This document shows, piece by piece, positions 49,847-60,400 of a DNA stretch of 64,000 nucleotides. Position 1 is the stretch's first letter, and every line of letters begins with the position of its first letter. A program made the position numbers and the translations under genes. The notes under the pieces are model-generated. The model ran no database searches, had not been told where the DNA came from, and worked only from the letters and a program-made list of their open reading frames with translations. The stretch is taken from contig OY754464.1 of NCBI GenBank assembly GCA_963575645.1, positions 64,640,948-64,704,947 of the forward strand, in the 5' to 3' direction. This DNA comes from Xanthostigma xanthostigma (Eukaryota; Arthropoda; Insecta; Raphidioptera; Raphidiidae).

Positions 49847-50702
49847 TGTTTGGTTGACAATTTTTTCTTATATAGCGATGTAACAATGGTTAGTATGCTA
49901 TATTTTGAAAGTTATTAAATATTAGTCAAAATGAAAAATATAATTCATTCTAAAATTATGTACCTATTGCTACTATCTAAGATTTTGGTTGTTCTGCAGC
50001 TCTGCAGCGCTCATAGGGGAACCACCACTGTTTCGATGTCAATTTCGAATTTGACAATAGCTTACTTGTTACTTAGAAACACACTGTTTATATTTTTAAT
50101 AATGTTCTTTCTCTACAAAAAGAAAAATATGTTATTCGTGTAAAATTGAAGAACTTTTGATAAACAAAAGAAAAGTGTCAATTTCAAAATCGTAATTTGT
50201 CAGTGAACTATTTTTAGCAAGCAAAATTAAAAGATGATTTCACAAAAAATAGAGAACATTAAAAAGGTTATGGGTAACAGTACGTTATATTTTTATTATA
50301 TATGTATTTTTGTTGTGTAGGTATAAAAATAAAATATAGGTGTCATAATGTCTGACATTACTTTTTCAAAAAAATATGATTTCTCTTTTTTAGTCATTGA
50401 GCTATTACAATGCATTTATATTATACCTATCGTAATAAATTCTATTGCTTCACTACTGTTTGTTGAAGCGTAATAATTTATCATAAGCTAGCGTCATATA
50501 TATTTAATAATTTACTATATGAATCATTGTCTATCTACTCAATGTGCGATGAGCGAAGCGTACCTATCGAAAATATATCTACGTCTCTTTCTTCGATGTA
50601 ATTCCCCGATTTCTCTGATGATAGGATTGGTTGATGTACTCGCATTCAATCTGAATAAAGTATGTCTGTTTCAAAAACTTTGTCTTTTTTTATGACGTTA
50701 AC

Positions 50703-50800
50703 ATGGGCGTACCCAGCTTTTGGCCCAGGAGGGGGAAAATTAGAAATTTCTAAAGCCGGGTCCCCCGTGCTTGTTTTGCCCTCATGGATACGCCAGTGCT
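50703..50800. mobile_element. Small MITE, ~98 bp
   Basis: Ends CATGGGCGTACCCA and, inverted, CACTGGCGTATCCA, with GGGGG and CCCCC runs inside. Resembles the hAT MITE at 37753 in plan. No clear target duplication. Confidence 0.55.
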
Positions 50801-50929
50801 TACGGTGTCAAAAAAGACAGATGTATATGTTTGCACCCTAATGGTTCGATTGCGATTTTATTCCTATGCTCAGTATAGAATTGGTCGACAATTTTATTTA
50901 TAAAAGTATATGGTTAGCGTATATAATAA

Positions 50930-51400
50930 TTATTAATATTTTTTTCTTTATACCTCGATCGAAAGTGCATACTTTCGGCACCGATTGTAAGGCCGAAAGT
51001 TTAACATTTACTCATTGGTGGGATAACACGCTACACGGGAAGTACGTACGTTTGTGCGGAGTAAAGCAAAAACAACCAATCAACTGTCGTTTAGATGTCG
51101 TTTCCATAGCAACCCTATTACATTTTAGCTAATAGCCGCGAGCAGCTGTCATTTTTATATTAACGTATAACCTCAAAGCTTCCTGCTTGGAATTTATCTG
51201 TGTTTTTGTGTAATTAATTTATTAATGTATTTAATAAGCGCGCTTACGATCAAGATTTGAAGAAAAATAGTATACACCACACTGTCCGAAAGTGTGATAC
51301 CTTGTCCTGCGCTTCATGATGCCCTCGACTTTGCTTCAGGCATCATGGCTCGTAGGGCAAGAATATCACACTTTCGGCTCTTGAGTGTAATATATTAATT
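50930..51400 (+). repeat. Dispersed repeat family E, copy 1
   Basis: Matches 54120-54785 block by block: ATACCTCGATCGAAAGTGCA, CATTGGTGGGATAACA, TAGATGTCGTTTCCATAGCA, ACGTATAACCTCAAAGC and AATAGTATACACCACACTG. Lies directly upstream of the first recognised cyclase exon. CTTTCGG motifs near both ends are inverted. Confidence 0.8.
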
Positions 51401-51406
51401 TATTAG

Positions 51407-54400
51407 ATGACATTCATCCTTCAAACGACCAAGATGAATTCATCTTGGCAATGGAACTGAACACCAGAACTGAATCAAGTGAATGGAAAGAGCGTAAAGC
51501 CACTTTGGAAGAAGCAACTAGACGAGCAACTGTAACTTCCATTTTGCACACTTCTGATGATCATCATACTAAAATTTGCGCTTCTTTGGTACCAGATGAA
51601 ATTATCTACAACGTAGACGATTTCAGTATCAGAAACTACACTGCTGCACTTTTGTTTGCGGATGTTTCAGGTAGTTTGCTATATTAAGATTAGAGCACAA
51701 CACTAGGTTTGGGAACTGACGCGCAAAAAAAACATGTCGTTCTAATCTTCTGCCACTTGGTAGATAAGCTATTTAAGTAGCTTAGAGCATTTTTTCTTAT
51801 ATGACATATAGGCGGGATCTGGACCCGTTTTAAGATAGGGGGGGGATGAAAACAATGTTATAACATATATCTCCTTTGCGCATGCGCCTATTTTCCTCAA
51901 AAACAATAGGGCTCTTCACATTTGCATATCAAACATCCTCCCAAAATTTGGTTCCAATCCGCTCATCCGTTTGACCTGTATCATGTTCACAGACTAACCG
52001 ACTAACAGACGTACAGAGTTTTTCCAAAAATATGTTTTTTTGGATTCGGAGAACCTCAAAACGAAAAGATATTGTAAAATTTTTGAAAAGTGATTTTTGA
52101 CCTAAACTATTTACATAGAAAAATCTTGCGATAACATTTTATATCATATAAATTGTATAATGTAATAAATGGTTGGGTTTGATTCAATTACAAGTTTAGT
52201 TTCTTATTTTTGCAGTGTTTAAATAAAAACTTGTTTTTTACTATTATTATTTTTAAGTTTTTAGTGTGCTTTCTTAAAAGTGCGATTTGCATCCGAACGA
52301 AAGATCAGTTAGTTATTATAATATTGTATTGTCATCGTAAATGAACCAACATGTAAAAAATCAACTTCGTAGGAAAATAGGGTTTAGTATTTCTATTTCA
52401 GCTTGCAAGATTTGACCTTAACAAACAAGCATACAAATATTGCGAGTCAAATAAAAGCTTGTAACAGTATCAAGCATTGTATTTTGCGAATTTAAAGAAT
52501 AAAGTTGATTTAAGTCCTGTATGATTAAAAATATTAACTGTGGGCATAACAGAAATATTATGGATTCCAATGAATTTCAATCAAGTTCCTATGGAATACA
52601 TCTCCACCGGATTATTTTAAAATTAGTGTCAAGGACTGAAATTCTACATTATTGGCATTTTAGCTTAAAATAATGTAGTAATTAACCAGGTCAACACTGC
52701 TTAAAAGCAGTTTGAAAAAAGGTCTTGTAAGGTATGATTAAATATGTTTTCAGGATTTACCGATCTCTCGGAACGGTACAATCGTACTGGAAAAGGAGGT
52801 CCGTCTCGTCTGACCCAAGTTTTGAATGCGTACATAGGATCGATGGTTCAGGAGATCATGTCTCATAATGGAGACATATTGAAATTCAGCGGTGATGCCT
52901 TTCTCTGCATGTGGAAGTGCAGTCTCAATGAATCAATGGAAGACGTTGTACACGACATTATTGATTGTGCCATCAACATTCAAAAGTTTTGTGGGACATA
53001 TGTTACCGATGTTGGAGTCACTCTTAGAGGTATTTATTAAAGATTTTTAAAGACAAAAACGACAGGTTTGGGATGCAGATTCCAAAGTCATTCTAGACTT
53101 TTTCAAAAGCCTTAACCTCGCTCAGGAATAAACAAGTTTCAGCAAACACTAACACAGTTTAGTGTTTGCTGAAGATGAAAGCATAGCTCCCGGAATGTAG
53201 GTACAACCGCTAATAAAACTGTTGTGGTAAGAAGTAACTATTCTTTATTTTTTATTATCGCTGTCTGTTTAGTGAAGCTAGCAATAGCGGCAGGTGATGT
53301 GGTCTTTTCCCTTATTGGGAACGAATCAAATATGCATTACATAGTGATAGGACAACCTGTGATGGACGTAAAAAACGCAGAGTATATGTGTACCGCCGGC
53401 GATATTATGGTGACACCAGCAGCATGGCAATACATAAATCCCATCGAATATCAAATTGAAGTTCTGGAAGATGGGCAACACGTAAAGATATTAGGAGTCA
53501 CTGGAAACTGGAGATCCGTTGAAAGGACTTTCGTTAGCAAAACGAATGGTTAGACATTTTTTAAAGAGGGACTATATTCCTTTTGGGTCTGTAGCACAAC
53601 ATCTTTTCTAAACTGTAGTCGCGTGTTTTTTTGTGTCTTAGAGTCCACCGACGAAACTGCTGGATTATTCAAACCTTTATTCGAAGAAAGCGAAGAAGAT
53701 AACAGTGACTCAGATTTCGAAAATGTAGATCGCGATATTCCTTTGCTTATGAATCTCTGCGGTGAGAACATTGTACAGGCGTGTATCCGTGAAGATGAAT
53801 TTACATGTAATTATTTTTTTTATTATAATAATTTCGAGAAAAAATGTACAAGCCTTATAAATGTTTTAAACAGGATCAACATTTTTAGTATCGAGCGGAA
53901 TATTACCTTATTACCTCAACATTTAGAAGGATCTGTTCCCTTTCTTTGAACTAAAATTTTAGCACACGCTCCCAATGGCATTTTCGGACCAAGGATAGAC
54001 GTTTTATCGTCAAAATAACTATCTATCTCCTCTTGAGATGCAAAGAGAAATATTTTCTCTTAGGAACTTAAGATTTCACAAGAAATTTGGAATTGACTAT
54101 TATATTTTTTTGCACATCCACTTTAAAAATATGCTTTTCTTCATACCTCGATTGAAAGTACATACTTTCGGCATCAATTGTAAGGCAGCAAGTCTAACAT
54201 TTACGCATTGGTGGGATTACATGCACTGACGCGGGAAGTACGTACGTTCGGGCTGCAGTAAAGAAAAATTACCTATCAAATGTTGCTTAGATGTCGTTTC
54301 CATAGCAACGCTATTGCATTTTAGCTAATAGTTGCGAAGAGCTGTCATTCATGTTTTTACGTATAACCTCAAAGCCGCTTGCTTGGAATTTGTCTGTGTT

Positions 54401-57400
54401 TTAATGTGATTAATAAGTAAGTATTAATTAATGCATTTAATAACCGTACTTACGACCGAGGTATAAAGGAAAATAGTATACACCACACTGGCCGAAAGTT
54501 TGATATTCTTGCACTGCGCGCGAAGCCTTATAGTACTAACAGACGGTCGAACTTGGTTCGAAGCGGACAGCGGATCTGGTCCGCTCCGTACCAAATCTGT
54601 TCGTCTGTACAGTAGTCTGCGTGTCCGCCCGGTTCGATGGGAACAGATTCGGTCGTCTGTTGCAAGATCCGCCGTACCATGTCCGTTGTCGGACCGGACC
54701 AAGTTCGACCGTGTGTTAGCACTATTAGGCATCATGGCACGCAGTGTAAGATGTTAAACTTTCGGTTATTGTAGTGTAATATACTATTACGTGCGGTATT
54801 TTAAATTTTTAATACGAGTATAGATAAAAAATTTCAATAAATTTAACACAATATGTCATATTATTATTCTAAGCCGGGCGCGATTCCTCAGATCTTGTCT
54901 GTGCTTTGTAAATAAATTATACAACAATACAGAGCCTACTGGTTGAACATTGCTACCTCCATTCACAATTAAACATTAAAAAAAAATTGAATACTGAAAA
55001 GTGAAAACCAGCATAAAGTTCTAATTCTTTATATTTTTTTTGTGGAAAATTTAGTGCGTCCAAGCGTAAATGAAGCGGCAAAACGAAAGATGAAAGAGAA
55101 ACTTCGGCCATTTATGATTTTGCCCGTAATGCGAGGCATTGACCTTGGGGAGCCCCTCGAATATTTGACAGAGATGCGACACGTAGTTATCGTTTTTGTC
55201 AATGTAATTTACGAAAACGTAACATACGAATTAATGGTTAATATGGTAGATACTATTTTTCAAAAAGTTGTTTCGTAAGTATTATATGCCTTATACAATA
55301 CGCAGAACACGGAGGACAGACAAAAAGGAAACTAATCTCCATGCTTTCACAGTAGCTGATTATTTTAGTACTCAAATAATTTGCAATTAAAATACAGTCG
55401 AAAATAGGTGTATGACAGTCTTTTCAAAAACACCATACCTCCCTGCCTACAAGCACAGTGATGGATTTACGCCTAGGCCCGTGAGGCCCGGGCCTAGGGC
55501 GGCATAATTTGAAGGGCGGCAAAATTTTTGAAATGACAAAATTTTAGAGGCAAAAAGTAAAGACAATCAATTTCAAAAATTGGTTCAGTTTTCATAAAAA
55601 AATTTCTATAGAATATATTATAATTCAATTCATTAATTAACTTCTCAATCTATATGGGTAAGATGTTAATTTTTTAATAGATCAATTATAGTCTTTATCG
55701 AGTAACATACTTTCTGTTCCTTTAGTGAGATTAATTTATAACTTATTTAGCTGTCATGTTTATTAGTTATATTTAAAAATTATATTTCAATAAATAAAGT
55801 TATTTTTAAATAAAAATATTGGATGAAAATTAATGAAATTCATTTTATCGAAAACGGCGGCGCATCGAATGGGGCCTAGGGCGGCAGCAAGCCTAAATCT
55901 GTCACTGTACAAGCACCGTGAAATTTAATCAAAATGCCTTCTCAAATACTCAAAGGTTAACATTTTGTTTTTAGAATAGTAAATGATATGCGAGGAACTG
56001 TAAATAAATTATCAATGTTCGATAAAGATTTGATGTTTCTAATAATATTCGGTCTTCGCGGTTTTAAATGCGAACTCGAGAGTCAACGGGGTTTGAGGTG
56101 CGCCAGCGATATAAAAGACGCCATTTCGACCATTAAATACGTCACGCAAGTTTCGGTTGGAGTCACGACAGGTATTCAGTTACTAAATGACTTATATCCA
56201 CCGATTCAACCCACGTTTAGTTTTGGAGCGAAGTGAAATATGTTCGTTGTAAGCGAGTTTTCGTTTATTCCATTTACTCCAATCCGCTATTTTCATCAAA
56301 ATAGAGCGACTTGAAAGTGAAATAAGTATAGTGTAAACCATAGTTTCTCAACCGATGGTCCTCGGACCACTGGTGGTCCGCGAAGATTTTTGTGATGTTG
56401 TATTTTACGGATTTTTTAACTAAGTATATTTTTGTTGTTTCTGTCTGTTTTGATATACTTAAATATCGTTAAATCAGCATGCGGTGTTGCAAAATTAATT
56501 GTTTTGAATAATAAATCAATTATATAAATATTTTTTATTTCATTTCAATGTTGATGGTCCGCAAAACGTTTTTGGATTTTTTGGTGGTCCACGGATGTAA
56601 AAAAGGTTGAGAAACTCGTGTAAACAGCCTTTATATAAGGAACGAAGTCAGTCAGTATTGCCAACTCGAATATATAGCGAAACGTAGGTTATGCGTATTT
56701 ACGTTTAATAAATAATAGATTACTAAGATTATGAATAAATAACGAACAATAGCTTCCTCTGAATTCATGCGCTTTTGTAGGTTATATTATTAAAACTTTA
56801 TAGGATATGTGGCGACAAGAAGTTAAGTGTTGACAATGATTCTAATTCTTTATTTAGTAATTCAATATTAATGCTGGGTTGCAGAAAGGATTGGCAAAAA
56901 AATTGATTTAACAATGATCTTAGATTGTGATCATTGTAGTTTCCATACAATCAGGAGCAGTCTAATGTCGTATTATCTCCCTGTCATCTGAAACATCAGA
57001 TTGTACTTACACAAAAACAAATGGTTGTTATATTATAGAAAAAGATCGCCTTTTAAGCTAAATTGTGATCAAAATGCGTAGTTAAACATTGTTTCGGAGT
57101 GAGAAAGTTGTTCCTTATGAAATTTCCTAAAAAATGAGCACTGACAGAGGTCGCTAAGTGCAATTGTTAACTTGCAAATAGCCCCGAAAGTTAAAAAAAC
57201 ACGTTTTTTCACAATTTTTTTACTAAAAAATGACCGCACATAGATGGATGAAAATTTTCAAAAATGATGTCTATGTTGACCCAAACGTGCATGAGTAATT
57301 TTAGCGTCATCGGTCAATTACTTCTCGAGTAATTAACGATCACTTTTTTTTTGTTTCCTTAATTGCAAATTGCGCAATTTTTTCATAAACGGGTTTCGCT

Positions 57401-60400
57401 GGTCGGACCAAGCCAGAAAAATCACAAATCCATTCAACTTTAGAATCCCGTTGGAACAACTTTCTCAATGTATATGCTATACTAAAAGTCAAGAGGACGC
57501 GGGGATATTAAAGGAAATAGAGAAAAAAGCACTATTTTCGTCACTAATTGTCAATTATAAAATCAAGCACACCAACAATTTGTAAGCAAACTTAGGGTGT
57601 TGAACTACACCCTAAAATGAAGCGATTTCAACAATAATCTCGCCTGTGCCTATAACATCTATTCACCACATCTCTGGTCGACTTGCTACCTCGTTTTCAT
57701 TTCGCAGGACTCTATACTCTGACGGTACAAACTGAACGGGATATTAATGGTTCAATAGAGAGACAGATTGTAGGATATAGACGCTCGACATGTTAGGTTA
57801 TCAGCGTATATTATTTGATAATTATTTATTTAGGCATGACTTATTGCGGAGTAGTCGGCCATACGCTACGCCGTGAGTACACTGTGATCAGTATTACGGT
57901 AAATAAGGGCGCCCGTTTGATGTGCGCTTATCCTGGCAAGGTAACCTGCGACAGGGACACTTTTCTGCACAGCAAACTCGAAGCGAGAAACTTTATTTTG
58001 CAAGAACAAAGAGTACTTAAAGGACTGCAAAATGTTGGACCTATTTATGAGTTTAAAGAAGAAAAAACGTATGTTTTCCACTCATATTTTTGAAGTGAAA
58101 TTTCTTTAGCAAAAGTAATTAGAAACATTTCGAGACGGAAATGAAAGTATGATTCTTGGGTCTTTATTTACCTGAACACTTTAGCTTTAAAAATAGCGTC
58201 AGGAGTAACTGTTTTTAGTTGAGGGGAAAGGTTTGATAGGTAGATTGTGGATTATAAACGCTCAACAGCTGAGATCATCAGTGTCTGTGTGTGTATTAGA
58301 GAATCTGCCAGTCAGCGTGCAACACAAACTGACTGGTATGAGCTCGGGTTCCTGGGAGCACTACTCCCCAAATCTTTCCCCCGAGGAGAGAAAGGATTTG
58401 AGATGAAGAGTGCAGCTTTTTTTCGTAGATATCCAATGCTCTTTAATCTGACGCTTATATGGGTAGACACAAAATCGAAGACTTGGCTGATGGATAGTGG
58501 GACCTAGCCAAACTGTGATTTTTAACTTTGCGAAATTTTATTTACAAAAAATGTCTTTGAGGCATTTTGAAATTGTATTACGTTCAAATTTAAATATAAA
58601 TATGCTAAATCATTTAGTCTAAATGTCTGCCAAAACTGTCTATTATATGTGAGTGTGGATAAGATGCTACGGGTAGGTGAAGTGTGTATATCGTACCGCA
58701 GAACACTTCAACTCAGCCCATATACGCTCTCTCTCACACAAATCATCGTGTTTTTTAAGTGAAACTTTCTTAGGCTTGCTAGGAGACGAAAAATGAAACG
58801 CTTTTCTTTCTCCGACTTCAATCGGCAGTTGAGAGGAAAGAGTGGAAAAATAGTTTTGGTAGGAAATTGAATTGACCTGGATCAGACGAAAAGTGAAACG
58901 CTTCCCCTTCTCCGACTTCAACTGACAGTTGAAAGGAAACTGCTCTCTCCCTGTCAAAGTTTCATACGCACTCTATACGCATGCGTAGTGCCTACTGTGT
59001 GTACAATTAGCATTCTTTATAGTCGTGGTAAAAAAATTCGACAGCCATTTCCTAATCCTGAAATAATAAAATCGTCAATAAATGCGAGAACCTAAGAAGT
59101 TTCACTACTAAAGCGCGAGAGTCTGACGCATACTTTCTATTTTATTGCTACAGGACTCAAACTATAACGACTTCAATCAATCATTATCCTTTACTGGGAC
59201 ACGACCAAGAAGTGGAAAAATATCTAGAACTTATTCAAGAATTAGAACATAAAACTTCGACGTCAGCATCTAGTAAAATGTCAACGACAGTGTATAGTAT
59301 TCTTGTCATAAAAGGTGAAGCGAGACAAGGAAAAACTCGCTTGCTTGATGAAATTGTATATCTTTTGCCCTGTAACATACCAGTTGTACGATTTTCATTA
59401 TGTATCAGGGATTACCAGGTACATCCATTTCCAATCTTAACTAATATTACGTCTAAATGCGAATGTGATTTTGTTTGTTATACGTTTTTACGCGTAAACC
59501 GCTGAACAGATTTCGATAAAATTTGGCAAGGAATAGATTGCATCCCGAGGAAGGGCATAGGGTACCTTTTGTCTAAAAAAATTACCTGAAGGGAGTGAAA
59601 TAGAGGATGAAATTGTTGTTTGTTTGTTTGTTTGTTAGGCTTTCACGCGTAAACCGTTGAACAGATTTAGATAAAATTTGGCAAGGAGATAGATTGCATC
59701 CCGAGGAAGGACATAAGGTATCTTTTGTTTAAAAAAAATACCTGAAGGGTGTGAAATAGAGGATGAAATTGTTGTTTGTTTGTTTGTTTGTTTGTTAGGC
59801 TTTAACGCGTAAACCGCTGAGCAGATTTCGATAAAATGTGGCAAGGAGATAGATTGCATCCCAAGGAAGGACATAGTAACCCTTTTGTTTAAAAAAAAAC
59901 TTGAAGGGAGTGAAATAGAGGAAGAAAGTTTGTATGAGGAACCCATCATTTCTCAAGTTAGGGATACGAAAAATTCATATTTAGGATTTTGGTGAGAAAT
60001 AAAGGATACAGTTTTTCAGAGTTTCTGAAAAATCATCCCTCAAGAGGGTAAAATAGGGAATGATTTTAAAATTTACAAGAAATATATATATATATATAGC
60101 ACGCGAAAACAAATAAAAAACAATGCTTATTACACTTTGATGTTTTCACCAGCAAAGTGCAATAAACGTCTGAATAGAGCTCTTCAAATAAATAAAATTG
60201 TCGACCAATTTTTCTCAGACCATATATTGACAAAAAATAATAAAAATACAAATGAATATAACACAAGATGACGTTTCGATCCGGATTTGGATCTTCTTCA
60301 GAAATATCTGAAAAATATAAAAATTAATTAGTATTAAGTTATTTATTATCTAATAGATTGCACTCAAGATTGAAAGTTTGAATGATTAAAAAAATAATGA

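Larger units (their letters stand above)
35738..51406. other. 15.7-kb repeat-rich region between dehydrogenase and adenylyl cyclase
   Basis: Apart from the candidate exon at 38896-38991 I see no convincing gene. Identified contents include a 517-bp inverted-repeat element, hAT MITEs, Helitron-like fragments, a TTAA foldback, a pseudo-tRNA, a mariner-type MITE and several dispersed families. The spaces at 36.6-37.7, 40.2-41.8, 42.4-43.6, 44.7-46.0 and 49.2-50.7 kb are mostly AT-rich DNA without clear structure. If 38896 is the cyclase first exon, 38992 onward is a giant intron. Confidence 0.6.

Noticed and set aside
53762-53949. Continuation of the cyclase frame beyond the exon at 53642-53761
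   Set aside because: A strong GTGAGA donor at 53762 joins in phase to 55055, giving the expected family sequence; the read-through becomes AT-rich non-conserved residues.
54424-54757. Three overlapping open frames of 64-103 codons
   Set aside because: They lie in the GC-rich nested Harbinger-type MITE and reflect its inverted repeats.
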